Positions 49,203 to 55,262 of a stretch of DNA of 64,000 bases are shown one piece after another. The translations under genes were made by a program, and so were the position numbers. Every line of letters begins with the position of its first letter. The first letter of the stretch is position 1. This DNA comes from Ptychodera flava (taxonomy: Eukaryota; Hemichordata; Enteropneusta; Ptychoderidae). The DNA lies in the NCBI RefSeq assembly GCF_041260155.1, contig NC_091948.1, positions 5,623,501 to 5,687,500 of the forward strand, read 5' to 3'. The notes under the pieces are model-generated. The model worked only from the letters and a program-made list of their open reading frames with translations. It did no database searches and was not told the DNA's origin.

Positions 49203-50339
49203 CATTATAATATTATGTCATTATAATAATAACTAGTCAAGCTAACTCAATACACTGTGAATAACGTGGAAAGTAAAATGAGTTTTTGTACTAAGGGGCT
49301 GGCTAAGTGTATACAGTAATTCATCTGTGGTTTACCGCAAAACGGTTTAGACAAAAGAGACAGTGAGTGTAGTCATGAACATCGCATTTCAAATAATACA
49401 CTTTGCTAATAGCATGTACAAGGGATTCATACCTCAAGTTTTTGCAATTTCCTGTTGCCATTTCACTATTCATTCTGAACATCGTTGTTGAGAACTAAAA
49501 TGTCTGAAATGGGGAAAAGAACTTGTTCGATGTTTTAAATGCTTCCGGACGCTGATGCCATGCTTGGATTTCGAATACTTGCATGCTCTATTTTAAGACC
49601 ACTCGTATACTATCCCTTAGCTTCACGTTTCATGACATTGTGAATGGACTAAACTTGGAATTACCTTATATACCGCACAAAACCAGAGCACAGACTTACG
49701 CGGAAATTTGGCCTACAGTGTCATGAAGCATAATTCGTAAAACGTATTCTCACACACTCGTTTATAACGCCAACAAATGTTTGTTATAATAGACAAAGGA
49801 AACGACATACTTTGAAACACTTCAATTTGGCAGGATATAGTATCTTCGCGGATTGACGATATTCCAAGTTCTTTCTAAGTTATTGGAGCATGTGTAGACG
49901 GTTGCTCACAGCCCACGGTGATTGATACTGGTCAATCGTAAAGTAAGCCAAATGGTATGGGCAGTTTATTGTAAGGAACATATAAATAGGCTTTTTAAGC
50001 CTTTTGTTTCACCAGACACTAATAGCGTTGCATCACAGTATCATCACGAAACAATGCGTGTGAGGTCTGTCGCGTAGGTATCTGGTAAGTGTAGCTTAGT
50101 GATCATCGGTACAAACGCAATATACATGTATCACTGACCTCCGCACGTTAATATAACACTTTGTTACATTTTGCTTCTCTTTATCAGAATGCCGGGCGTA
50201 TCAATTCAGATGTCCCAATGGTTTCTGTATCAATAGGTATTCCCGCTGTGATGGTTACGATGACTGCGGGGACAACGCAGATGAGGCAGACTGCCGGATG
50301 AAGGTGCGTCCTCGGAAAATGATTCCGTCAGGATATTAA
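16047..50339 (+). CDS. Gene 2A: secreted WAP and 18-LDLa protein with a disrupted Tg1 exon
   Basis: Exons run from a signal peptide exon through a broken Tg1 exon, a WAP exon and 18 LDLa exons, each listed separately. Every intact internal exon is phase 1-1. The last exon ends in an in-frame TAA with AATAAA just after it, and no membrane helix is seen, so the product should be secreted. Without Tg1 it would be roughly 720 residues. Tg1 and WAP modules are known in protease inhibitors; LDLa modules bind calcium and protein or lipoprotein ligands. I do not recognise this combination. Defects: Tg1 exon deletion and insertion, and a one-base frameshift in LDLa exon 7. It may still be made by exon skipping or may be decaying. 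Confidence 0.8.
16844..17009 (+). pseudogene. Gene 2A exon 2, left part: broken thyroglobulin type-1 exon
   Basis: Matches the copy B exon from the GACAG acceptor to the motif CGCVNA. Compared with B it lacks 34 bases just after EEPRY, which removes the first Tg1 cysteine and shifts the frame. The sequence then reads correctly only in another frame ([23 protein letters not shown]). It is cut at its 3' side by the TIR element at 17010. Confidence 0.85.
17010..19727. mobile_element. PIF/Harbinger-like element inserted in the Tg1 exon, TTA duplication
   Basis: TIRs start GGGAGCATTCGTTATTTAC at both ends and pass into G runs. TTA flanks both ends (17007-17009 and 19728-19730), and copy B has a single TTA at the same codons (GCTTATGGC), the exact empty site. 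The 2,718-bp element holds no recognisable transposase. Its right half contains about three tandem units of 175 bp at 18980-19520. The open frames inside it (for example 17064-17501 and 18721-18981 minus) have no domain and are taken as chance. Confidence 0.88.
18980..19520. repeat. Three tandem units of about 175 bp
   Basis: Anchors CTGTGTATTT at 19033, 19207 and 19383 give periods of 174 and 176. Each unit has CTATGAATAATTT, GTACTTGATTAGACTAG-like and GGAATTTCACCGAA blocks. The same unit recurs at 22440-22950 inside a different TIR element. Confidence 0.85.
19728..19789 (+). pseudogene. Gene 2A exon 2, right part: end of broken Tg1 exon
   Basis: The remaining end of the Tg1 exon after the insertion, TTATGGCAAC to GTAAAG|GTAAAA, aligned to the copy B end that encodes [12 protein letters not shown]. 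It also carries small changes just after the insertion point (TTTATTTCAAGAACGG against the B sequence). The donor is intact. Confidence 0.8.
19818..19975. repeat. (TCTG)n-type microsatellite shared with copy B
   Basis: Degenerate TCTG/TCTC array just inside the intron after the Tg1 exon. Copy B has its counterpart at 56313-56525, so it predates the duplication. The long Ser-Val-Cys-Leu and Arg-Gln-Thr-Asp frames here are repeat artefacts. Confidence 0.9.
20341..20478 (+). CDS. Gene 2A exon 3: WAP (four-disulfide core) domain
   Basis: After AAAATTAG the frame gives KPGHCP, then [25 protein letters not shown] and VEPKQ, the full eight-cysteine WAP pattern known in whey acidic protein, SLPI and elafin-type inhibitors. 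The phase 1 end is CAAG|GCAAGT, which requires a GC-AG intron; the GT four bases later would break the frame into the next exon. All five differences from copy B are synonymous. Confidence 0.92.
20505..20852 (-). mobile_element. tRNA-derived SINE, copy A only
   Basis: On the minus strand it starts with an A-box-like GTGGCTAGAGCAGTGG (20812-20828) and a B-box-like GAGTTCGAGCCCC (20778-20792), typical of a tRNA head for RNA polymerase III. It ends in an ATT-rich tail near 20505-20545, after GCGCTATATAAGAACC. Copy B passes from TTTCTACGAGTTAC to GGGTACAAGATG with no insert. It lies in the intron right after the WAP exon, antisense to the gene. Confidence 0.75.
22440..22950. repeat. Second array of about 175-bp tandem units
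   Basis: Anchors equivalent to CTGTGTATTT lie near 22496, 22671 and 22842, and the repeated blocks match those at 18980-19520 (CTATGAATA, GTACTTGATTAGCATAG, GGAATTTCACCGAA). Confidence 0.8.
22970..23916. mobile_element. hAT-like MITE, TIR CAGGGCTCGAAATTAA, 5-bp duplication ACTTC
   Basis: Ends are CAGGGCTCGAAATTAA and the inverted CAGGGATCGAAATTAG, flanked on both sides by ACTTC. GGTAGCCCA-like words repeat inside both ends. An inverted relative lies at 52357-53252. CAGGG-type ends suit hAT elements, but most hAT elements make 8-bp duplications, so the class is tentative. No coding frame is supported (the minus frame at 23654-23965 is chance). Confidence 0.75.
24411..24760. repeat. GAACAC/GTGTTC-rich region with palindromes
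   Basis: Dense in both orientations of GTTCAA/TTGAAC and GTGTTC/GAACAC. Perfect palindromes GAACAC-TTC-GTGTTC (24533-24547) and GAACAC-CAT-GTGTTC (24563-24577) lie 30 bp apart. A related region occurs at about 26590-27110. The two probably mark the ends of one element nested in the 5.3-kb composite. Confidence 0.6.
24871..24950. repeat. Hairpin, 40-bp arms, no loop
   Basis: The left arm begins CGTTGGTGTTTTCCTC and the right arm is its inverted copy with a single mismatch, meeting at GGCCATATGGCC. It lies in the composite element. Confidence 0.9.
26221..26333. repeat. Imperfect hairpin of about 110 bp
   Basis: Arms 26221-26269 and 26278-26333 share TCGATCGCGCTCGGGTCA and ACGCAGC ends in inverted order, with small gaps. 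It is probably a foldback MITE nested in the composite element. Confidence 0.8.
26590..27110. repeat. Second GAACAC/GTGTTC-rich region
   Basis: Similar vocabulary to 24411-24760 (AACACTACGTGTTC, GAACACTAGTGTTAAC, GAACGCGTAAAGACGCGTC). It ends near TTTTTACAGTATGACTGTT. Confidence 0.55.
27715..29620. mobile_element. Insertion in copy A, unclassified, including a 147-bp tandem array
   Basis: Copy B joins TATTTCCAGCGC to TAGCAAATTG with about ten bases between, where copy A has 1.9 kb. The left 0.8 kb is not recognised. The right part starts with the hairpin AGCTCACGTG...CACGTGAGCT (28498-28523), passes through TGTCTGTCTGTC and a tandem array, and ends with ACACGTGAGCA near 29595. This looks like a non-coding element with CACGTGAGC ends. 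Confidence 0.6.
28851..29560. repeat. Tandem array with 147-bp period
   Basis: Anchor G[CT]TCATTTGCATATT occurs at 28851, 28998, 29145, 29291 and 29437, with intervals of 147, 147, 146 and 146. Units share AACTCCGAAATT, CACCAAATTTGATGAAA-like and GATCTGATAGATATCTAATTG-like blocks and have diverged from each other. Confidence 0.88.
29930..30040 (+). CDS. Gene 2A LDLa exon 1 (six-cysteine)
   Basis: Six cysteines with [16 protein letters not shown] as the calcium-binding end. It differs from copy B exon 60444-60554 at three bases, one of them changing Leu to Pro (CVLEY against CVPEY). Acceptor TTTTCCAG, donor TGCA|GTAAGA. Confidence 0.93.
30330..30960. repeat. CAGGGGAA-rich degenerate repeat, copy A only
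   Basis: Many spaced copies of CAGGGGA with short T-rich linkers, in one orientation. The 176-codon open frame at 30396-30926 (Gly-Gln-Gly-rich) comes from this repetition. Copy B lacks the block at about 60.79 kb. Origin unknown; perhaps a variable end of a G-rich TIR element. Confidence 0.75.
31387..31500 (+). CDS. Gene 2A LDLa exon 2 (four-cysteine)
   Basis: [18 protein letters not shown] then [10 protein letters not shown]. Cysteines 2, 4, 5 and 6 are kept and 1 and 3 are absent. 114 bases, phase 1-1, acceptor TTTTGTAG, donor CAT|GTAAGT. Counterpart in copy B at 61126-61239. Confidence 0.9.
32611..32709 (+). CDS. Gene 2A LDLa exon 3 (four-cysteine)
   Basis: [19 protein letters not shown] then [10 protein letters not shown]; cysteines 1 and 3 absent. 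99 bases, phase 1-1, donor TGCC|GTATGT. Five base differences from copy B, three changing the residue. Confidence 0.9.
33024..33134 (+). CDS. Gene 2A LDLa exon 4 (six-cysteine)
   Basis: [18 protein letters not shown] then [18 protein letters not shown]. 111 bases, phase 1-1. It has more amino-acid than silent differences from copy B (H/N, R/Q, F/Y, Q/P, S/W, A/E). Confidence 0.93.
33991..34085. repeat. Hairpin with 38-bp arms, copy A only
   Basis: Arms 33991-34029 and 34048-34085 share CAGTAGCTCGAGGTTTTGCC in inverted order. At the same place copy B has only CATTCATCTACCACAACTG, so it is a foldback insertion into the intron. Confidence 0.85.
34316..34411 (+). CDS. Gene 2A LDLa exon 5 (four-cysteine)
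   Basis: [20 protein letters not shown] then [11 protein letters not shown]; cysteines 1 and 3 absent, and the usual DGSDE reads DNSDE. 96 bases, phase 1-1. Copy B counterpart at 63379-63474. Confidence 0.9.
34558..34745. mobile_element. Short MITE, TIR TTAAAGGTATAC, copy A only
   Basis: Starts TTTAAAGGTATAATGTCA and ends with the inverted GTATACCTTTAA. It is an inverted copy of 9618-9808, sharing the GCGGGTGGCCGC and CCATATATGGGCAT blocks. Copy B (about 63.62 kb) lacks it. Confidence 0.8.
35081..35206 (+). CDS. Gene 2A LDLa exon 6 (six-cysteine)
   Basis: [19 protein letters not shown] then [17 protein letters not shown]. The acceptor is AAATTTAAG at 35080; using the later CCAG (ending 35094) would give an immediate stop. 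126 bases, phase 1-1. Copy B begins the matching exon at 63967. Confidence 0.9.
35925..36031 (+). pseudogene. Gene 2A LDLa exon 7 (six-cysteine pattern, one base short)
   Basis: The first half reads [18 protein letters not shown] in the expected frame, and the second half [16 protein letters not shown] reads only in the next frame. At 107 bases it is one short of a multiple of three, and the break falls at a T run (GTATTTGTAATGG). It is either a real frameshift or a single-base sequence error. Splice sites are intact and phase 1 on the left. Confidence 0.8.
36578..36685 (+). CDS. Gene 2A LDLa exon 8 (six-cysteine)
   Basis: [20 protein letters not shown] then [11 protein letters not shown]. 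108 bases, phase 1-1, acceptor CATATTTCAG, donor TGTG|GTACGA. Confidence 0.93.
36727..36811. repeat. (TA)n tract left of the Penelope-like element
   Basis: About 85 bases of pure TA. A second tract of about 64 bases lies at 39381-39444 at the other end of the inverted element. Confidence 0.95.
37117..38325 (-). pseudogene. Left-arm Penelope-like ORF (post-YRDD part and GIY-YIG nuclease)
   Basis: Open from 38325 to 37390 on the minus strand. Recognisable element sequence starts at [16 protein letters not shown], just after where YRDDG would be, then [57 protein letters not shown], a CNC/C-rich stretch and the GIY-YIG start. The frame then breaks near 37400 and continues in another frame to a stop at 37117-37119. 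The first 45 or so residues are antisense to the right arm and not native. Confidence 0.8.
38178..39141 (+). pseudogene. Right-arm Penelope-like ORF with YRDD and an internal deletion
   Basis: Begins with [14 protein letters not shown] in one frame, shifts to the frame with [18 protein letters not shown] and YRDDGLG, then jumps straight to the TINTTTTQQ region. This loses the roughly 370 bp that the left arm keeps. It continues through [18 protein letters not shown] to the GIY-YIG part and ends LLKNFVT at 39141, with a frameshift at the same place as the left arm. Confidence 0.8.
39381..39444. repeat. (TA)n tract right of the Penelope-like element
   Basis: Directly abuts the end of the right arm. 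Confidence 0.95.
39825..39920 (+). CDS. Gene 2A LDLa exon 9 (four-cysteine)
   Basis: [20 protein letters not shown] then [10 protein letters not shown]; cysteines 1 and 3 absent. 96 bases, phase 1-1, acceptor TTTTTCAG, donor TGTC|GTAAGT. Confidence 0.92.
39932..40728. mobile_element. TIR element of 0.8 kb
   Basis: A perfect 21-bp inverted pair begins TATCATATACCCATGCCCAT at 39932 and ends at 40728. It starts 12 bases after the exon 9 donor. No supported coding frame. It directly adjoins the hairpin at 40733. Confidence 0.7.
40733..40883. repeat. Large hairpin, about 70-bp arms
   Basis: Arms 40733-40802 and 40815-40883 are inverted copies with only a few mismatches (GGTTATTACCCAATATCGCC at the outside), loop TCGACTTCGTCT. 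Non-coding foldback. Confidence 0.92.
41562..41629. repeat. (GA)n microsatellite
   Basis: About 68 bases of GA. The Arg-Glu frames over it are artefacts. Confidence 0.95.
41925..42038 (+). CDS. Gene 2A LDLa exon 10 (six-cysteine)
   Basis: [20 protein letters not shown] then [13 protein letters not shown], with a slightly long spacing before the last cysteine. 114 bases, phase 1-1. Confidence 0.92.
42040..43590. other. Intron between LDLa exons 10 and 11, nothing firmly recognised
   Basis: A stretch from about 42419 (TGTGGAATATGAC) to about 42910 has the look of a long terminal repeat, but no matching target duplication or coding partner was found, so it is not called. No exon seen. Confidence 0.4.
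43602..43697 (+). CDS. Gene 2A LDLa exon 11 (four-cysteine)
   Basis: [20 protein letters not shown] then [10 protein letters not shown]; cysteines 1 and 3 absent. 96 bases, phase 1-1. Closest in sequence to exon 14. Confidence 0.92.
44701..44808 (+). CDS. Gene 2A LDLa exon 12 (six-cysteine)
   Basis: [20 protein letters not shown] then [11 protein letters not shown]. 108 bases, phase 1-1; closest to exon 15. Confidence 0.93.
45798..45905 (+). CDS. Gene 2A LDLa exon 13 (six-cysteine)
   Basis: [20 protein letters not shown] then [11 protein letters not shown]. 108 bases, phase 1-1. The donor GTATTT is weaker than the others. Confidence 0.9.
46383..46500. repeat. Perfect hairpin, 52-bp arms
   Basis: Arms 46383-46434 and 46449-46500 are exact inverted copies (CATTAACGTTTATTTGTGGG at the outside), with a 14-base loop. 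It lies in the intron between LDLa exons 13 and 14. Confidence 0.95.
47016..47111 (+). CDS. Gene 2A LDLa exon 14 (four-cysteine)
   Basis: [20 protein letters not shown] then [10 protein letters not shown]; cysteines 1 and 3 absent. Shares YFDC-x-DH-x-DE with exon 11. 96 bases, phase 1-1. Confidence 0.92.
47408..47487. repeat. (TA)n microsatellite
   Basis: About 80 bases of TA in the intron between LDLa exons 14 and 15. The Tyr-Ile frame on the minus strand is an artefact. Confidence 0.95.
47686..47793 (+). CDS. Gene 2A LDLa exon 15 (six-cysteine)
   Basis: [20 protein letters not shown] then [11 protein letters not shown]. 108 bases, phase 1-1, acceptor AATCCAG, donor TGTG|GTGAGG. Confidence 0.93.
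48437..48544 (+). CDS. Gene 2A LDLa exon 16 (six-cysteine)
   Basis: [20 protein letters not shown] then [11 protein letters not shown], the same ending as exon 15. 108 bases, phase 1-1. Confidence 0.93.
48876..48989 (+). CDS. Gene 2A LDLa exon 17 (four-cysteine, long loop)
   Basis: [12 protein letters not shown], a longer insert with KYKNGR, then [18 protein letters not shown]. Cysteines 1 and 3 absent. 114 bases, phase 1-1. Confidence 0.9.
49134..49199. repeat. (TA)n microsatellite
   Basis: TA tract with one interruption, in the intron before the last exon. Confidence 0.93.
50188..50339 (+). CDS. Gene 2A last exon: LDLa 18, basic tail and stop
   Basis: [20 protein letters not shown] then [10 protein letters not shown], followed by a basic 14-residue tail ([13 protein letters not shown]) and TAA at 50337-50339. 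A possible donor at AAG|GTGCGT (50306) could extend the gene, but the stop and AATAAA nearby favour an end here. Confidence 0.8.
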
Positions 50340-50349
50340 TTTACAGTGC

Positions 50350-50355
50350 AATAAA
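50350..50355 (+). terminator. Candidate poly(A) signal of gene 2A
   Basis: AATAAA 11 bases after the stop. A second AATAAA at 50498-50503 is more usual in distance for a 3' UTR. Confidence 0.5.
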
Positions 50356-50503
50356 TGCTGGAAAATATTTAATTACTCTTAGCATTTAACATGGCTGTCA
50401 GACTAGAGAATTAGCAAATGTTTCCTTCTAGAAAGTGTCAAAACAAGATGCTGCTTATCCAAGAAGAAGTACTTGATTTGATGTGATCATTAACTTTAAT
50501 AAA

Positions 50504-52356
50504 GTGATTCTTCTCTCTAAATTTCTCTCAATGTATCCTTCCTTATTCCTGCGATTGTTAATCGGTGTAGAAGATGTCTGCAAATGCATTATGGGTCAGA
50601 CATACATGACATGTCGAATTTGTTGTCATGACGGCATTTGAAGATCAACTCAGATAACTTATTGGACAGCTGTGATTCATAAACACATATAGTAAGCATC
50701 TTCTCCCAAGACAAAGTCAAGTGTTACAGACACGTTTAAACACAAATTCTGCCGGTCGAACGTCTGACCATCCAAGTATCAAAACTTCACTCTGAAGATC
50801 GCCAATTGGTTTCATTTAACGATATGCACTGGATGAAATCAGTCATAAGGGTTGAGTTGGAGTGGGTATGACTGAAGTGGCGTGATTGTTGAAAGTCATG
50901 ATTTGACCTCTTACAATCAGTACAATGTTGGGTCAAAGGTCACTTGTTCTACATGCCACTTGTAAAACTTGCATCACGATAATCAATGAAGCTTACAACT
51001 TAGTTGACGAGTATGGCTGTTACCTAATTCACTATCAATGTTTGATAATAACAACCTATCCCTGTCTGGCGCGCTCTGGTATCATTTTTACCAGGGGGCC
51101 ATTCCCTATCACCAATGTTATGTCCCGGAGTGTGGCCCACGCAATAAATCCATCCTTAACGAGTTTGGCTCCAAAGATGGTGAAAATATGAACAGTTGTT
51201 GCTTTACCCTGGCACGTATCAATACCGCCGCCTGTACTGATGGTTAAGAATATAAACCGCTTTAACCGAGGTAAGATAGTGAACACCTAATGCCTGGTCA
51301 TGAGGTCTATAGCGCCCGAATACCCCGAGGGGCCGTGTGTTACCAGAAACACATCGCTATAGGGCCGTTCACAGTTTACGTCACTGTTCTCTCATTAATA
51401 TGCAAAAATAAATATTTGTCCGCATTTTTAGATTACGCTTTTGAAAATTACGCATGCAAGAACGACGAAAATACATCTCAGTGGGTGACTGCTAGTGTAA
51501 CAATGAATACTAAAAAACATATTAACGACTCTGAGTACTAACTGCAAAAACGGCCACGTATGCAACATTGATAAAATTTGTCCGCATTTCAAGCTGCGTG
51601 TGCGATGTCGCGCGCGTACAGCTATATTTAGTAACAAACCTGTAACCGTGAACAGCGCTATTCCCCGAGGCCGTTGGCCGAGGGGTATAGCGATGTGCTT
51701 CTGGTAACACACGGCCACGAGGGGTAATAAACGAACTCTATAGCCAGAATAAAGTCCAGGTTATAGATGTTTTATAACATACCACACGCTCAGGTTGTAT
51801 TATTTTCTAGTTTTTAATGTGTTTTGATATTTTGCACCACAACAATCCATCGTGACAAGTTTACCGGGCGATGTTTCCACAGCGGTTTCAGTTGTACGTG
51901 GTACCACTATCTTTCAAAAAATATTCTAAGCATACCTAGCGACATCCTTAGTTGCACTTTAATCTTTTCCGTCGATGAGCTGTTCAAGTTCCTACGCTGT
52001 TGGAATGTTGGAAAATGTTGGAAAATCTGTTTCAGAGAATGTGTCGTCACCTATCCCGGACGCACATCACGTTCTAGTCACCCGCCATTGTTGCAAAGCT
52101 GCAGACGACACTACGGTCACGTGACCGGGCACTTTTCCAAATTTGGTCAGAACTATTTCCTAGGGAAATAGCTTTTCAAAAAATACCCTCTGACGTCATT
52201 TTTGTCGATCCGATGGGGACTAGACGTATCTATTTTCTCGTCACGTGACGTATTCTGGCGAATCGCGACACGGAACGAGCATGTGGTGTGTTATAGTGTA
52301 ATATATTCCCTTCCATATCCTATTTTAATGTGTAATTAGAAATCCGGGACAGTTTG
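50504..52356. other. Intergenic stretch between the two gene copies
   Basis: No exon recognised. It contains the foldback at 51308-51742. The frames at 50925-51191 and 51824-52171 have no domain. Confidence 0.5.
51308..51742. mobile_element. Imperfect foldback element
   Basis: The left part (about 51308-51371) and right part (about 51646-51742) share GGCCGTGTGTTACCAGAA, CACATCGCTATA and GTTCAC blocks in inverted order. Target duplication not resolved. Confidence 0.65.
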
Positions 52357-53252
52357 CAGGGCTCGAAATTAAGGGTAGTCCCGCGTCCACAGACTACCAA
52401 CTTTTCCCTGGGGCTACCAAAACCCATGAAATGGTAGCCCACACGGACTACCAAAGCCTGGGATATGAAATTACTTAGCGGACGACATGATGTTGATCGC
52501 TATGAGATGACCGACGCTCATACAGTCAACTCAGCTGGACACAGAAAGGCCAGACTATGACTTTGTTGTGCAAGTTAAAAGGCGACAGTGCAGTCGAATT
52601 TGTTGCAACAAACTTTCAATAAAATATCATTACCTGAACTCATGTAGTTGGATGACAGGCTTGGGAAATGATGGCCAATGAAAGTTCATTTTCATAGTTA
52701 TTTAATCACAATTTATCAATTACAATTAAACACAAAATTATTCAAACTGCAAAGAAAAAGCTGTTGGGCCATCCAAAAATTACGTTTTCCGAACTGTACA
52801 AAATCATCCCATGATAGTGTACTATGGTGGAGAAATATAGCCAAAATTGCCATGAAATTATTGGGAACATGACTGTACCAAGTTGTCATCCTGAAATTCA
52901 TAGCCAATCTATTTTTAGCCACGCTATGTTTACACATGCTACGTGAAAAGTCGATGTCATGACACACATCAAAATTTGCAAATTTTTAGGCGTCACCGTT
53001 GTCCACTATGTCATGCTATACCGTTCTCCTAAGGCTATAATCTGCAGGTATTGATGTCAAATGACTAGAAAATTCACTTCCTTGATAGAATTATGCAAAA
53101 TAAATCTTTCATTGTCTAGATATCAATAAAAAAACCTTTACAAAAAAACCTTCATTCATGCATGGGCTACCAAACCTTGTCACTGGGCTACCAACGTCAC
53201 AAAATGGTAGCCCAGTGGGACTACCAAGGAAAAAAGTTAATTTCGAGCGCTG
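52357..53252. mobile_element. hAT-like MITE, inverted copy, 5-bp duplication GTTTG
   Basis: CAGGGCTCGAAATTAA at the left, inverted GCGCTCGAAATTAA at the right, flanked by GTTTG on both sides. Internal GGGCTACCA words match 22970-23916 in the opposite orientation. Confidence 0.78.
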
Positions 53253-53720
53253 GTTTGGTAGACTATTTGTCGAAGCATAATCAATGGCACCAGAACTTTC
53301 GGGACTTTTAATAACTTGTGTGGAGCGCCATCATTACAGTTATTAGGGAAATGTTCAAATGATTATACTAAATCATAAATGTCAAGCAAATAATCGGAAT
53401 AATGGTGGTCGTCTCTGATAATTATCTCCGTTCAGTGTAATAATCGCAGCGCAATAATTTTTTCCCCGATATTCCTTCATTGTGTAAAAATTACATTGGC
53501 GTGGGATTTTTTTGCGCTTAAAGTCCTGTTGTTTGTTTGTTTGACAAAATGAAGAGAAAAATGTTACGACACGGACCACATAAGCAATGAGACTATACAA
53601 ATGAGTATGACATCACCTTTTATATTTGATTGACATATAAGTTACCCGGATATGTAAGCGTGGTTGCACGCCAGGTTGTATACTGGCAAGTAAATAGCCT
53701 CTCATACAACAATCTCTCTT

Positions 53721-53844
53721 TGACGTCATTGGATACTCGTATTTTTCGCGGAGCTGCAATACTTCTTGCTTTCGGCTCATGCTTTTCGCGCAGCTGCACA
53801 ACTTTGGCTCCGCGAAAAACACTTGTATACGACGACGTCAAACA
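53721..53844. repeat. Hairpin at the left edge of copy B
   Basis: TGACGTCATTGGATACTCGT with TTTTTCGCGGAGC is mirrored by GGCTCCGCGAAAAACACTTG and ACGACGTCA. A related, more decayed form is at about 14407-14482 in copy A. The detectable duplication begins at or just before this element. Confidence 0.75.
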
Positions 53845-55195
53845 GAGAAAAACACCATGGGATTGTATATAATGATCACTTTATAGGTATTACTGTTTAG
53901 AGCCTGTACATATTCGATGTGATTTGTTCCACAAATGGAATGGTCTGTGATGCCACTCCCGGAAAAACTCTACAAAATTACCTAGTACCTTGGCCCCCGA
54001 GTATTTCACATCACCACCGTCTTAAAACACCGACGAGTGATACAGATTTGAATGGGATAGAATGGAATGGAGTGTAGCAATTGCAAGATCTGCTACCTAA
54101 AAGTTTATAATAATTGCTTTTTGTTTAATGATAACGACGACGAATACGTTGCCTGTTCTTTTGAAACAATCGGTTTTTGAGTATCAATCAGAATGGCTTT
54201 TGTTTAATCAAAAGTAAATTTGCGACATGCTACCATAATGTTCATATGACATTACATCGTAGCTAATAATTTTCATTAATACTTGCTGACGCACAAGGTC
54301 TTGTATTTTACTGGCGCTAATGATGATGATGGTGAAGACGACTACGACGACGAAGACAACAATGGTTTTGGTGGCCGGTGGCTTTGATGGAAACCGATGA
54401 GACGATTGCGCGAGCATAGAGCTTGACAAGCAGTCTTGTTAGCCACGACTAAAACCTACCAACACCATCTTGACATACTGATCTTCAAAGGTAACGGTGG
54501 ATCATAAACAAACTGTAAAAGCACTGTTACTTAGAATGCAAGATTATTTTGCAGATGCGCTCCGGTGTAATCGGGCAAGGATCGCCATGCCTGGTGTTCA
54601 CAGAGAAACTTTTCTATTAAAGTGACAATTCAAATTCATGAAACAAGTCAGAATCACGGTCAATCACAGTCAAATATCTATCTCTTTTCGATGTGATACT
54701 GTCAGGGCAATAATTTCCTTCCCTTTATTCCTTCTTTTGTGATAATCATACGTGTGAATGATCTCATTATTATGAGCAGCAAGACAGTTAATTTATTCTG
54801 ACCCCCAAACCAGTTGCATGTTAATTGTCCCGGCCCTTCACAACAGACAGCCCCGCTAAATTCTCCCTGGGCGAAGTTCTCACTCCAGCACTTCTAATAT
54901 GAAGGCTAATCCGCAATACAGGCAATGGCTACTTAGTTTAATTTGAGGATGATAATTTCCGTTTTATCATAATTAGTACTTATCGACGTGGATTAATAAC
55001 AGTACAGCCAATTAATTGTGGATGCCAGTCTTATAATTATCCTAAATAGATCAATGGGGCCAAACTGACACTACGGAGACGGAAATCATGCCAGGAAGAA
55101 ATTTATTGCAATTAACCTTTCGTGAAATTGATAAAAGCTTGCAAGCGTCTACGGTGACACAACTGAACCAAGTTGTCGTGTTGTTTGCATCGAAG

Positions 55196-55262
55196 ATGAA
55201 CTACCTGGCCTTCATTTGTTTGTTTGGAGTCTTCGGTCCGTTTGTAACAAGTAATGCCATCG
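55196..55262 (+). CDS. Gene 2B exon 1: signal peptide
   Basis: [20 protein letters not shown] then AIG, donor ATCG|GTGAGT, phase 1. As in copy A, an in-frame ATG 108 bases upstream (55088) is open. Confidence 0.72.

Larger units (their letters stand above)
14400..50503. repeat. Tandem duplication, copy A
   Basis: From about 14.40 kb this sequence matches about 53.72 kb onward, in order: 5' flank, signal exon, Tg1 exon, TCTG microsatellite, WAP exon, then LDLa exons 1-6, after which the window ends. The offset falls from 39.1 kb at the first exon to about 29.1 kb at LDLa exon 5, because copy A carries more insertions. The match includes introns and flanks, so this is a segmental duplication and not shared domains. 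The right limit given here is only the end of gene 2A. Confidence 0.9.

Noticed and set aside
50306..50339. Extension of gene 2A beyond LDLa exon 18 through a GTGCGT donor
   Set aside because: Possible, but no further LDLa exon was seen before copy B, and a stop with AATAAA follows at once.
53630..53872. Open frames on both strands at the left edge of copy B
   Set aside because: They come from the inverted repeat of the hairpin at 53721-53844.
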